Shown here: positions 52,424 to 60,919 of the stretch, in pieces
How the letters are laid out: each line of letters opens with the position of its first letter
Position numbering within the stretch: position 1 is the first letter of the stretch
NCBI GenBank assembly: GCA_905182555.1
Contig: CAJJBX010000015.1
Span: 1 to 64,000, forward strand
Direction of reading: 5' to 3'
DNA: 64,000 bases
Origin: an uncultured Ilumatobacter sp.
GTDB lineage: Bacteria; Actinomycetota; Acidimicrobiia; Acidimicrobiales; Ilumatobacteraceae
Notes under the pieces: generated by a model
What the model was told of the DNA's origin: nothing
Databases searched by the model: none
The model's input: the letters and a program-made list of their open reading frames with translations, nothing else
Program-made: the position numbers and the translations under genes

Positions 52424-54043
52424 ATGAAATCACACCAGAACCGGAACGTCTTCTTGCCAGATGAGCGGATTGCAGAGATGACCGCTGCAGGAGCGTGGGG
52501 CGATAAGACCATCTGCGACTTCTTCGATCGATGGTCGGAAACCTGTCCAGACAAAACCGCCGTTGTCTCTATAAATTCAGAAACAGGGAGGCGGCACGCC
52601 ATGAGCTTTGGGGAGCTCGGCGAACTGTCAGAACGCATCGCAGTTGACCTGGTGAACAGGGGGGTGAGGCTCGGCGACATCGTCGCCGCGCAGCTCCCGA
52701 ACACCTGTGAGATGTTGGCCATCACTCTCGCCTGTGCGCGTATCGGTGCGGTTGTCAATCCGCTGATGCCGATCCTTCGGGAGCGTGAGCTGACTCACAT
52801 CTTCGCTTTGACCGAGGCAAAGGTCTTCTACGTCCCGGACACCTTCAAGGGATTCGACTTCAGATCATTGGCAAACGTTGTCCGCAACCGGGTTTCGACG
52901 ATCGAACATGTCATTGTCCTCGGAGAGCACGGATTCGAATTCGAAGATGAGCAGCCAGCAGCAGTCGAACACGCGGTGGTAAACCCGAACGAACTCTTCC
53001 AGATCATGTTCACTTCTGGCACCACGGGAGAGCCGAAAGGGGTGATGCACACCGCTAACACGCTGTTTGCGAACGTCACTCAGCTCGCAGACCGCTTTGA
53101 GGTCACGCAAGACGACGTCATCCTTTGCCCAACGCCCACGGCTCATCAGTTGGGATTCCTCTTCGGCGTTTTGCTGCCTTGTGTGACAGGCGCAACGGTT
53201 GTCTTTCTTGACGCTTGGGTGACCGAGAAGGCAGTCGACCTCCTCGAGAGCGAGACCGTTTCCCTCTGCATGGGTGCTACCCCGTTTTTGATGGACATCA
53301 GTTCCTTCGCAGGCATCGAACAACGCAATCTGAGCTCGTTTCGCCTGTTTGTGTCAGGGGGCGCGCCGATCCCTTCGGCCCTGGTATCCCAAGCGATGGA
53401 AAAGCTGAGCGCCAAGATTGTTTCGGTGTGGGGTATGACGGAGGTCTTGGCGGTCACCACGGTCAAGCTTGACGATTCAGACGATCTTTCCGCCAGCACC
53501 GATGGTGTTGCCTTGCCGCATACGGCCGTGACGATCGTGGACGAGAATCGACGTCCGGTGCCTTCGGGGACGCCAGGTGGTCTCGAAACTCGTGGGGCGA
53601 CACTTTGCGTTGGCTACCTGAAGCGGCCTGCGTTGTTCGAACTGCGCGACGGCTGGTTCGATACCGGTGACTTGGCTCGGATGGATGATGACGGCTACAT
53701 CCGCATCACCGGTCGAAGCAAAGACATCATTATTCGCGGCGGTGAGAATATCTCGGTCGCCGAAATCGAAGGTCTGCTATTTGAGCATCCTCGCGTCGCG
53801 GCAGTGGCGATCGTGGCGATGCCGGATCCGCGTCTCGGTGAGAGGGCCTGCGCGTTCGTGCGACTCGTCGATGATCGGCCGTTGACGCTCGACGAGATTC
53901 GGGAATTTTTGCTGGATCAGGGCGTGGCCAAGACCTATGTGCCTGAACGCCTCGAAGTCATCGATGAAATGCCGATGACCCCCACTGGCAAGGTCCAGAA
54001 GTTCGCGCTGCGAGATATTGCTCAGTCCTTTGCAGCGGAGTAG
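52424..54043 (+). CDS. AMP-forming acyl-CoA ligase (AliA-like candidate)
   Basis: The 539-residue adenylate-forming enzyme has the P-loop MFTSGTTGEPKGVMHT, VSGGAPIPSALVSQ, WGMTEVLAVTT, GWFDTGDLARMDDDGYI, the hinge GRSKDIIIRGGENIS and the C-terminal catalytic Lys in PMTPTGKVQKF. It resembles cyclohexanecarboxylate-CoA ligase AliA, which would start the pathway. The ATG at 52424 is the family start; upstream in-frame codons overlap the acyl-CoA dehydrogenase gene. Confidence 0.9.
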   Translation: MKSHQNRNVFLPDERIAEMTAAGAWGDKTICDFFDRWSETCPDKTAVVSINSETGRRHAMSFGELGELSERIAVDLVNRGVRLGDIVAAQLPNTCEMLAITLACARIGAVVNPLMPILRERELTHIFALTEAKVFYVPDTFKGFDFRSLANVVRNRVSTIEHVIVLGEHGFEFEDEQPAAVEHAVVNPNELFQIMFTSGTTGEPKGVMHTANTLFANVTQLADRFEVTQDDVILCPTPTAHQLGFLFGVLLPCVTGATVVFLDAWVTEKAVDLLESETVSLCMGATPFLMDISSFAGIEQRNLSSFRLFVSGGAPIPSALVSQAMEKLSAKIVSVWGMTEVLAVTTVKLDDSDDLSASTDGVALPHTAVTIVDENRRPVPSGTPGGLETRGATLCVGYLKRPALFELRDGWFDTGDLARMDDDGYIRITGRSKDIIIRGGENISVAEIEGLLFEHPRVAAVAIVAMPDPRLGERACAFVRLVDDRPLTLDEIREFLLDQGVAKTYVPERLEVIDEMPMTPTGKVQKFALRDIAQSFAAE

Positions 54044-54095
54044 CGGGTCTGGCATTTGCGACGAAATCACGTGAACGAAAGGGAGGACGTTGACC

Positions 54096-54782
54096 ATGAA
54101 TGAAACACCGATGAGCGCTCGCGAGGCGCTCGCCACCCGGCGTTCGGTTCGACGTTTTCTCGACCGTCCGGTGCCGCAAGAATCCGTGCACCGAATCCTC
54201 CGAGGGGCGGCTCAGTCCCCCAGCGGACACAACATCCAGCCCTGGAGGGTGTACGTGGTGGCCGGTCGTACCAAGCAGGCCGTGACGGATTCCGTCTTGC
54301 ATGCTGTTGCCAACGATCCGGGCGAGATGCATCAACCGGAGTTCGAGTACTACCCGTCCGAGTGGTTCGAGCCCTATCTCGGGCGCCGCCGAGAGGTCGG
54401 GTCCGGGCTGTACGAGTGCCTCGGTATTGCGCGCGGCGATCACGAAGCAAGGACTCGACAGATGAACGAGAACTTCCGCTTCTTCGGAGCCCCCGTGGGC
54501 ATGTTCATCACCTTCGACCGGCGCCTCGCGACCGGCACCTTTATGGACATCGGCATGTTTCTTCAGAGCATCTTCATCGGAGCGCGAGCGGAGGGACTCG
54601 ATACGTGCGGGCAGGCCATCTTTACGTGGTATCACCGCGTGATTCGCCAACATTTACCAATCGGTGACAACGAGTTGCTCGCGTGTGGGCTGTCGCTGGG
54701 GTTCGCGGACCAGGACGCACCAGAGAACGAACTGGTAGCGAGCAAGCTCTCCGTCGAGTCCTTCACGACATTTCTTGACTAG
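54096..54782 (+). CDS. Nitroreductase-family flavoprotein
   Basis: The 228-residue FMN protein reads ALATRRSVRRFLDRPVPQESVHRILRGAAQSPSGHNIQPWRVYVV, the standard nitroreductase N-terminus with FMN phosphate-binding residues, and GARAEGLDTCGQAIF near the C-terminus. GGGAGG lies 12 bases before the ATG. Family members reduce nitro groups, quinones or enones or dehalogenate aromatics; in this operon it may handle an unsaturated CoA ester or quinone. Not determined. Confidence 0.85.
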   Translation: MNETPMSAREALATRRSVRRFLDRPVPQESVHRILRGAAQSPSGHNIQPWRVYVVAGRTKQAVTDSVLHAVANDPGEMHQPEFEYYPSEWFEPYLGRRREVGSGLYECLGIARGDHEARTRQMNENFRFFGAPVGMFITFDRRLATGTFMDIGMFLQSIFIGARAEGLDTCGQAIFTWYHRVIRQHLPIGDNELLACGLSLGFADQDAPENELVASKLSVESFTTFLD

Positions 54783-54839
54783 ATCCGTTCGGCCCGTGGC
54801 TTGAGCGGCCCCAGAACCGAATCGACCTCACTGGTGAAG

Positions 54840-55076
54840 ATCTGCTGGACACCCATCACCGGCGTGATCTCACTTTGCCCCCAGCACCTGGTGAGAAGCA
54901 AGCCCAGTGTCCTGAGCGAGGCTGCGCCGACCGGCCCGATGCTCGCCAATTTGTATCTGCAGGGGCGGCTCAAACTCGACGAACTTGTGTCGGCAAAGAT
55001 TTCCCTCGATCAGATCAACGATGGGTTCGCGGCGATGCAGGCTGGCACTGTCGCGCGCAGTGTCGTCGTCTTCTAG
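54840..55076 (+). pseudogene. C-terminal remnant of a zinc alcohol dehydrogenase gene
   Basis: The frame ending at 55076 encodes ANLYLQGRLKLDELVSAKIS followed by LDQINDGFAAMQAGTVARSVVVF, the C-terminal helices of class III alcohol dehydrogenases (compare LYxxGRLKLDELxT and LDxINxAFxxMxxG). No start or N-terminal domains precede it; the nitroreductase gene occupies the place where they should be. It is a remnant left by deletion. Confidence 0.7.
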
Positions 55077-55242
55077 ATCTGTAAGCGTTCGGTACCACTA
55101 AGAGCTCGTCGGCAAGGAACTGTCAAAAGTAACAGTATTGTTTCAGCGGCGAGACAACTCAGGTGGTCCCTTCGAGCAGGCGTCATGCGCTCAGGACGAT
55201 GAGTCCGCCGAGCTCGGTGTGACTGGACATCGAAGAAGCGAC

Positions 55243-55257
55243 TGGCTATCATTCTCA
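55243..55257. promoter_or_regulatory. Zur-box-like site before the zrg-like operon
   Basis: TGGCTATCATTCTCA shares its last ten bases exactly with the site at 59103-59117, and its right arm matches the actinobacterial Zur consensus TGAxAATxATTxTCA. It ends three bases before the lipoprotein start codon. Zur binding is inferred. Confidence 0.5.
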
Positions 55258-55259
55258 CT

Positions 55260-56124
55260 ATGATGACCCTGAAGAACTCCGTCCTCATCCCGTTGGCAGT
55301 CGGAGCGTTGGTGGTGGTGTCGTCGGCCTGTGGCGGAGACGAGGAGGCCGCAGCTGCAGACGTGCCCACGACGGCACCCGACGTCACGCTTGACGCAGTG
55401 GGCGAGCCAGCCGACGAAGCCGACGAGCAGGGCGGCGATGACGATCATGCAGACGACGAAGAACACGACGAACACGACGACGAACACGACGACGAAGAAC
55501 ACGACGAACACGACGACGAACACGACGACGAACACGACGACGAACACGACGACGAACACGACGACGAACACGACGACGAACACGACGACGAACACGACGA
55601 CGAACACGACGACGAACACGACGACGAACACGACGACGAACACGACGACGAACACGACGACGAACACGACGACGAACACGACGACGAACACGACGACGAA
55701 CACGACGACGAACACGACGACGAACACGACGACGAACACGACGACGAACACGACGACGAACACGACGACGAACACGACGACGAACACGACGACGAACACG
55801 ACGACGAACACGACGACGACACGACGAACACGACGAACACGACGAACACGACGAACACGACGACACGACGTGAACAACGAGGCTGGATGCTCGCTCGCCG
55901 GCCCGGTGGCCACCGAGGTGGATCGCGACGGCAGTCACTCCGAGATCACCGTGTCGTGGGTGTTCGAATGTGAGAACGCTGATGACGTCAGCCAGGTGGA
56001 CGCTGCTGGGCTCTTTGCCGAGTTCCCGAACTTCGAAGACGTCGACGTCCAATGGGTCTCGGAGTCGGAGCAATCGGCAGCCGAGCTCTCTCCGTCGGCC
56101 ACCTCATTTATGCTGTTGCAGTGA
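55260..56124 (+). CDS. ZrgA-like (DUF2796) zinc-binding lipoprotein with His/Asp/Glu repeats; frame broken inside the repeat
   Basis: The protein has a lipobox (VVVSSACGG, Cys about 24), a long stretch of DDEH repeats (residues about 60-190), and, in a second frame, a DUF2796 domain: HDVNNEAGCSLAGPVAT, GSHSEITVSWVFEC, FAEFPNFEDVDVQWVSES. Such lipoproteins belong to zinc uptake operons (zrg). The frame shifts twice near the repeat end, at about 55818 and 55868, where GACGACAC occurs in place of GACGAACAC. Restoring one A at each place gives a single open frame through both parts. The stop overlaps the GTG of the ABC ATPase. Confidence 0.78.
55456..55868. repeat. Twelve-base coding tandem repeat (DDEH)n
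   Basis: About 30 copies of a 12-base unit GACGACGAACAC, with some nine-base GACGAACAC units at the end, code for Asp-Asp-Glu-His. The array is nearly perfect at the DNA level, which points to recent expansion by slippage. Confidence 0.92.
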
Positions 56125-56834
56125 TCCAACACGGGAGCGAAGTCGTCGGCCTCGAACGGGTGCGATTCCGCTGGCCGGGACAGACAACGGACACCGTCTC
56201 GATTGACGAGCTGCATCTCGCCGCGGGTGAGCATCTGTTTGTGCGCGGCTCCAGCGGCAGCGGCAAGACCACGCTGCTGAACCTGCTCTGCGGCATACAC
56301 ACACCGACGAGTGGAACGGTGCGCCTACTCGGAACAGACCTCGCAGGTCTCAAGGCGAGTGGTCGTGACCGCTTTCGAGCTGACCATGTCGGCGTCGTCT
56401 TCCAACAATTCAATCTGTTGCCGTATCTCTCAACGCTGGAGAACGTGACGCTGTCGTGCTCGTTCTCGGGGCGCAAGAAGCAGCGCGCCACCGAGGGCGC
56501 CGATCTCAAGGAGACCGCGCGCCGTTTGCTGAGTGACCTCAACCTTGATCCGGAGTTGCATGGCGCACCGGTCAGCAAGCTCAGCGTCGGACAGCAGCAG
56601 CGTGTGGCCGTGGCGAGAGCGCTCATCGGTGGGCCCGAGATCCTGATCGCCGATGAACCGACGTCTGCGCTCGATGCCGACAACCGGGACCGATTTATGG
56701 ACCTGCTGTTCCGTGAGACGAAGGCTCGAGGATGCACACTTATCTTCGTGAGTCACGACCCGCAGCTGGCTGAGCGATTTGAGCACACCATTGGACTCGA
56801 CCCAGTCCCTGCTGGGTCGCGGAGCGCATCGTGA
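56121..56834 (+). CDS. ABC transporter ATPase, LolD/MacB type (Zrg-like system)
   Basis: The 237-residue ATPase starts with GTG at the ZrgA-like stop. It has Walker A GSSGSGKTTLLNLL, the Q-loop VVFQQFNLLPYLSTLENV, signature KLSVGQQQRVAVARAL, Walker B EILIADEPTSALDAD and the H-loop FVSHDPQ. The type is that of LolD-like ATPases, whose permeases move or extract lipoproteins or work mechanically. It overlaps the permease start by four bases. Confidence 0.9.
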   Translation: MIQHGSEVVGLERVRFRWPGQTTDTVSIDELHLAAGEHLFVRGSSGSGKTTLLNLLCGIHTPTSGTVRLLGTDLAGLKASGRDRFRADHVGVVFQQFNLLPYLSTLENVTLSCSFSGRKKQRATEGADLKETARRLLSDLNLDPELHGAPVSKLSVGQQQRVAVARALIGGPEILIADEPTSALDADNRDRFMDLLFRETKARGCTLIFVSHDPQLAERFEHTIGLDPVPAGSRSAS

Positions 56835-58087
56835 CCTTGTTGTTGATCGCGTTGAAGAGCGCTCGCTTCCGTCGCACGAGCATCGTGTTGACGGTGCTCG
56901 CCATCGCGATCAGCGCGACACTCCTGCTCGGCGTCGACAAGATCCGCAAGGAGTCGCGGGCGAGCTTTTTCAACACCGTCGCAGGGACAGACCTGATCGT
57001 CGGGGCGCGGAGCTCGCCAACGAACCTGCTGTTGTACAGCGTTTTCCGGATCGGCAACGCCACAAACAACGTGAGCTGGGAGACCTACGAATCGATCGCG
57101 GAACAAGATGAAGTCGCCTGGACGATTCCCATCGCACTGGGTGACTCACATCGAGGCTTCCGGGTGATGGGGACCTCGACGGACTACTTCGAGTTCTATC
57201 GATACGGGAACAAGCAGCAGTTGAGCCTCGATGCCGGAGAGCGCTTCGAGGGCGTGTACGACGCTGTCCTCGGGGCAGACGTAGCGCGCGACCTCGGCTA
57301 CAAAGTCGGCAATGAGATCGTCATCTCGCACGGGTTGACCTCAGCGGACTTCGCCGATCACGACGACAAGCCGTTCACAGTCGTCGGGATCTTCGACCGC
57401 ACGGGCACGCCGGTCGATCGCACCGTTCACGTGGACCTCGCGGGCATTGAGGCGATTCACGTTGACTTCCGAGACGGCAGCCGCTCGGGTGTGCCGCTTG
57501 ACGCGGAGCAAGCGCTGCAGTTCGACCTGACACCGACATCGATCACCGCATTTATGGTCGGGCTCGAGAACCGAGCGCAGACGTTCCAGGTCCAGCGTGA
57601 GATCAATGAATTCCGGGCGGAGCCGATGACGGCAATCCTGCCCGGCGCCACGCTGTCAGAGTTCTGGAGAACGATTGCGCCCGTTGAACAGGTCCTGTTC
57701 GTGATCTCTGGCTTCGTGCTGTTTGCAGGACTGCTCGGCATGCTGACCACGATCTTGTCGACCCTCAACGAGAGACGCCGTGAAATCGCAGTACTGCGCG
57801 CTGTCGGCGCTCGAGGACGACACGTGGTGATGTTGATCGTGCTCGAGACGCTGCTGGTCGTCACGGCTGGTTGCGCACTCGGAGTTGGCATGCTCTACGC
57901 CCTGATGTCGTTAGCGCGGCCCACCGTGGCTCGGCGCTTCGGCGTCGACCTGGCCCTGACCTGGCTGGACTCAACACAACTGGGTATCCTTGGTTTGGTG
58001 ATAGGCGCCGCAGTCGTGGTTGCACTGATTCCCGGATTTATCGCGTATCGCCGTTCGATCCAAGACGGCCTAGCCCTCAAGGTGTAG
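56831..58087 (+). CDS. FtsX/MacB-type ABC permease (Zrg-like system)
   Basis: The 418-residue protein has one N-terminal membrane segment (SIVLTVLAIAISATLLLG), a large extracellular domain (residues about 40-265), and three C-terminal segments (FVISGFVLFAGLLGML, LIVLETLLVVTAGCALGV, LGLVIGAAVVVALIPGFIA). ERRREIAVLRAVGARGRHV is the FtsX-like coupling segment. This topology is that of mechanotransmission permeases. It is coupled to the ATPase and to a lipoprotein on either side. Confidence 0.9.
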   Translation: MTLLLIALKSARFRRTSIVLTVLAIAISATLLLGVDKIRKESRASFFNTVAGTDLIVGARSSPTNLLLYSVFRIGNATNNVSWETYESIAEQDEVAWTIPIALGDSHRGFRVMGTSTDYFEFYRYGNKQQLSLDAGERFEGVYDAVLGADVARDLGYKVGNEIVISHGLTSADFADHDDKPFTVVGIFDRTGTPVDRTVHVDLAGIEAIHVDFRDGSRSGVPLDAEQALQFDLTPTSITAFMVGLENRAQTFQVQREINEFRAEPMTAILPGATLSEFWRTIAPVEQVLFVISGFVLFAGLLGMLTTILSTLNERRREIAVLRAVGARGRHVVMLIVLETLLVVTAGCALGVGMLYALMSLARPTVARRFGVDLALTWLDSTQLGILGLVIGAAVVVALIPGFIAYRRSIQDGLALKV

Positions 58088-58094
58088 CTCAAGT

Positions 58095-58916
58095 ATGACG
58101 GTTCAATCTTCTGTGCGCAGAGGTTCGAAACTGATGACCTTGGCGAGCTCGCTCTGCGTGCTGTCGTTTACCGCGACAGCGTGCGGATCCCCGGACGGGG
58201 CCGGGGCCGGGGTTGATGCCGGGGTTGTTGCCGGGGTTGATGCCGGGGCCGGGGCCGGGGTCGATGTCGGGGCCGGCGTCGACATTGGTGCGAGGGCCGA
58301 TGATGCAACGGAGATCGTGGCCGAGGTCGCCGCGCCGCCGACGCACGCAACCAGCGACAGCCCCGGGGCGCTCCAGTACGGAGATCCAATCACCGACCTT
58401 CTGTCTTCGCCGGCAGCGGGAGCCGAGGCGTCGGCCCCGACCGTGGCGGGCTTTCGTGCCGTCGAGTGGAACGACCTTATTGCGCCGGGCCTTTCAGGCG
58501 AGGAGATCTACGAGCGATACCGAGAGCAAATCGAAGCAGTCAAGCCCGGCTCACCCAAGCTCGACGAGATCTACGCAGAAATGAACGACGACTACGACGC
58601 CGCCTCGGTCAACCCAGCTCTCAACAGCCAGAAGATTCAACTCGCCGGCTTCGTCGCCCCGCTGACCTACGACGGGGAAAAAATTACAGAGTTTCTGCTC
58701 GTGCCGTATTTCGGAGCATGCATTCATGTTCCGCCTCCGCCGCTGAACCAGGTCGTGGTGATCACGCTCGCTGAGGGCGACAGCCTCTCGCTCGAAGATT
58801 CGTGGGGAGCGATTTGGGTGGCCGGCACGCTGGACGCCGGGGTGACCGACACGGACCTTGCCACCGCGGGTTACTCGATCGCCGGTCCGGTCTTCGGCAC
58901 GTACACGACGCAATAG
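58095..58916 (+). CDS. DUF3299 lipoprotein with Gly/Ala/Val-Asp repeat
   Basis: The 273-residue protein has a lipobox (FTATACGSP), a repetitive linker (GAGVDAGVVAGVDAGAGAGV and similar) from about residue 35 to 65, and a DUF3299 domain: KIQLAGFVAPLTYDGEKITEFLLVPYFGACIHVPPPP, with Cys and His that could bind metal. DUF3299 proteins occur in zinc-regulated zrg operons of Vibrio together with DUF2796 and a MacB-like ABC system, which is the exact set here. It lies seven bases after the permease stop. Confidence 0.83.
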   Translation: MTVQSSVRRGSKLMTLASSLCVLSFTATACGSPDGAGAGVDAGVVAGVDAGAGAGVDVGAGVDIGARADDATEIVAEVAAPPTHATSDSPGALQYGDPITDLLSSPAAGAEASAPTVAGFRAVEWNDLIAPGLSGEEIYERYREQIEAVKPGSPKLDEIYAEMNDDYDAASVNPALNSQKIQLAGFVAPLTYDGEKITEFLLVPYFGACIHVPPPPLNQVVVITLAEGDSLSLEDSWGAIWVAGTLDAGVTDTDLATAGYSIAGPVFGTYTTQ

Positions 58917-59068
58917 GTCAGCTGCTCGATACCGGCACCGCCGGCGTTTCTCTGAGAGTGGGCCGGGGAAGTGAAGACGCGCATTTTGGCTGCAGAAGCG
59001 GCGACGCACGTGGCGGTCTCTACGCGGTGAGCACAGTCTTGGGTCGTCACGGACTTAGGTAATCAAGT
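58917..59068. other. Gap between the zrg-like operon and znuA
   Basis: The stretch has no gene. A GC-rich CCGGCACCGCCGG element near 58932 might be a weak terminator; no T-run follows. Confidence 0.3.
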
Positions 59069-59117
59069 TGGGATTGATTCTCGGTACCGATATTCTCTCC
59101 ACTTAGAATCATTCTCA
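59069..59117. promoter_or_regulatory. Two Zur-box-like palindromes before znuA
   Basis: TTAGAATCATTCTCA (59103-59117) differs from the perfect palindrome TGAGAATGATTCTCA at two positions, and TGGGATTGATTCTCG (59069-59083) differs at three. They are 34 bases apart centre to centre, upstream of a strong AAGGAGG ribosome site at 59121-59127. This fits repression of znuA by Zur with zinc. Confidence 0.65.
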
Positions 59118-59137
59118 ACACAAGGAGGCATCACACG

Positions 59138-60382
59138 ATGCGCACGCACCGAACCACACCAGCAATTGCCATTGTTGCCGCTCTCAGTCTGGTGCTCGCT
59201 GCCTGCGGATCCGACGACGGCAGCGAAGCCGGCCAGCAACAGGGGGCGCCTGTCACCAATGGTGCTGCCGGGCTTGCGGACGGAGTGGCGCTGCCGACGA
59301 TCGTGGTCACCACCAATATCCTCGGAGACGTTGTGCAGGCCGTCGTGGGTGATGCGGCAGAGGTCATCACCATCATGCCGGTTGGTGCCGATCCGCATGA
59401 CTTTCAGGCATCGGCGCAAGAGGTCGTCGCCATGAATGCGGCCGATGCATTGATCGTGAACGGTGCGGACTTCGAAGAGGGCCTGCTGGATGTGATCGAC
59501 GCAGCCGGTGACGAAGGAGTTCCGACGTTTAATGCAATCGATGCGGTCGACACCATCGAGTTCGGCGAGGGTGGCCACGAGGGGCACTCTGATGATGAGG
59601 AGCACTCTGATGATGAGGAGCACTCTGATGATGAGGAGCACTCTGATGATGAGGAGCACTCTGATGATGAGGAGCACTCTGATGATGAGGAGCACTCTGA
59701 TGATGAGGAGCACTCTGATGATGAGGAGCACTCTGATGATGAGGAGCACTCTGATGATGAGGAGCACTCTGATGATGAGGAGCACTCTGATGATGAGGAG
59801 CACTCTGATGACGAGCATGACGAGCATGACGAGCATGACGATCACTCGGGTGCCGATCCTCACTTCTTCACCGACCCGATGCGGATGGCCGCAGCAGTCG
59901 AGGCGTTGGTCGCGTTCCTGCAGGACGAGGTGACCTTCGCGGACCCGGCAGCCGTGAGCGCGTCAGCAGCTGCCTATGTTGCTGAACTCGTTGCCCTCGA
60001 TGGCGAGGTCGCGGCGCTGGTGGCGTCGATGCTCGAAGAACGACGCGTCCTCGTCACGAACCATGAGGTCTTCGGCTACTTCGCCGATCGATACGGGTTC
60101 GAAGTTGTCGGCGCGGTTATTCCGAGCGGCAGCACCACCGATGGCGTGAGCGCCGGGGAACTCGCCGAGCTTGCGGAGAAGATCGTTGAAGAAGGGGTAC
60201 CGGCGATCTTTGCCGACGCTTCCTCATCCGATGATCTGATCGAGGCGCTGGCGGCTGAAGTCGGCTACGTCATCGTCGTCGAGCTGTACTCCGAATCGCT
60301 CGGCGAACCCGGCGGCGATGGCGCAACCTACGTGGAGATGATTCGAACAAACGCAACAAGGATGAGTTCGGCACTCGCCTGA
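59138..60382 (+). CDS. znuA: Zinc ABC transporter substrate-binding lipoprotein with His/Asp/Glu repeat
   Basis: The 414-residue protein has a lipobox (LVLAACGSD), then a cluster A-I metal-binding fold: TIVVTTNILGDVVQAVVG, MPVGADPHDFQAS (metal His), HFFTDPMRMAAAVEAL (His), LVTNHEVFGYFADRYG (His) and FADASSSDDLI (Asp). Between the first and second lobes lies the His-rich loop, here 13-14 copies of HSDDEE followed by DEH repeats. ZnuA delivers zinc to ZnuB. ZnuC and ZnuB are encoded just downstream, beyond zur. Confidence 0.95.
   Translation: MRTHRTTPAIAIVAALSLVLAACGSDDGSEAGQQQGAPVTNGAAGLADGVALPTIVVTTNILGDVVQAVVGDAAEVITIMPVGADPHDFQASAQEVVAMNAADALIVNGADFEEGLLDVIDAAGDEGVPTFNAIDAVDTIEFGEGGHEGHSDDEEHSDDEEHSDDEEHSDDEEHSDDEEHSDDEEHSDDEEHSDDEEHSDDEEHSDDEEHSDDEEHSDDEEHSDDEHDEHDEHDDHSGADPHFFTDPMRMAAAVEALVAFLQDEVTFADPAAVSASAAAYVAELVALDGEVAALVASMLEERRVLVTNHEVFGYFADRYGFEVVGAVIPSGSTTDGVSAGELAELAEKIVEEGVPAIFADASSSDDLIEALAAEVGYVIVVELYSESLGEPGGDGATYVEMIRTNATRMSSALA
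59584..59841. repeat. Eighteen-base coding tandem repeat (HSDDEE)n in znuA
   Basis: About 13 near-identical copies of CACTCTGATGATGAGGAG followed by nine-base GACGAGCAT units. The unit keeps the reading frame, and length variation would change only the number of metal-binding His, Asp and Glu residues. Confidence 0.93.
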
Positions 60383-60392
60383 TCAAGCGAGC

Positions 60393-60426
60393 CGCCCGGA
60401 CCCGACGTGCTCGTCGGGTCCGGGCG
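60393..60426. terminator. Hairpin between znuA and zur (likely bidirectional terminator)
   Basis: CGCCCGGACCCGACG and CGTCGGGTCCGGGCG form a perfect 15-base stem with a four-base loop TGCT. It lies between two converging genes, 10 bases after the znuA stop and two bases before the zur stop. There is no T-run, so termination could also be of the GC-hairpin kind. Confidence 0.7.
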
Positions 60427-60428
60427 GG

Positions 60429-60869
60429 TCAGGCGCAGTCGGCGCAGCTGCCGAGCAGGTCGAGGCGATGGCTGTCGATTGTGAACTTGGCCGAGCGGCT
60501 GACCTTCGCGAACGCCATGTTCAAAGCGCCCTCTGTATCAGCGGTGAGTTCGAAGTCGCTGACCGATCCGCAGATGGTACAGATCAGGTGATGGTGATGG
60601 TGGTCGGTGAGTCTTTCTGCGAGTTCGAAGCGTGCGTGGTCGTCGTGGGTAACGATGCGCACGACAGCACCGACTTCTTCGAGGATCGCAAGGTTCCGGT
60701 ACACGCTCGACTGTGCGAGTCCGGTGTCCACTTCCAAGATGTCCAGGATCGTTACCGGGCCCGCAGAGGTGTGTAGAACCGAGATGACTTGCCGTCGGCT
60801 CGTCGTGTAGCGGTGTTCGCCGACGCGCAGCAGCGAAGCTACGTCGTCATGGAGGAGATCAGCGGTCAT
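60429..60869 (-). CDS. zur: Fur-family zinc uptake regulator
   Basis: The 146-residue Fur-family protein has YTTSRRQVISVLHTSAGPVTILDILEVDTGLAQSSVYRNLAILEEVGAVV (winged helix), LTDHHHHHLICTICGSVSDFEL with five consecutive His and the first Cys pair, and a C-terminal CADC for the structural zinc. Its location among znu genes and the Zur-like boxes support a zinc-sensing role rather than iron or peroxide. Confidence 0.92.
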   Translation of the reverse strand: MTADLLHDDVASLLRVGEHRYTTSRRQVISVLHTSAGPVTILDILEVDTGLAQSSVYRNLAILEEVGAVVRIVTHDDHARFELAERLTDHHHHHLICTICGSVSDFELTADTEGALNMAFAKVSRSAKFTIDSHRLDLLGSCADCA

Positions 60870-60919
60870 CGGCTTGACCCTAGCGGTTCTGGGAATCAGT
60901 GAGAAAAGGTTCGAGCGGC

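Noticed and set aside
58932-58950. CCGGCACCGCCGG element as a terminator after the DUF3299 gene
   Set aside because: The stem is short and has no T-run; not strong enough to call.
55456-59841. Regular repeat arrays resembling a CRISPR
   Set aside because: The units are 12 and 18 bases, contiguous without spacers, multiples of three and inside signal-peptide-bearing reading frames; they are coding tandem repeats.
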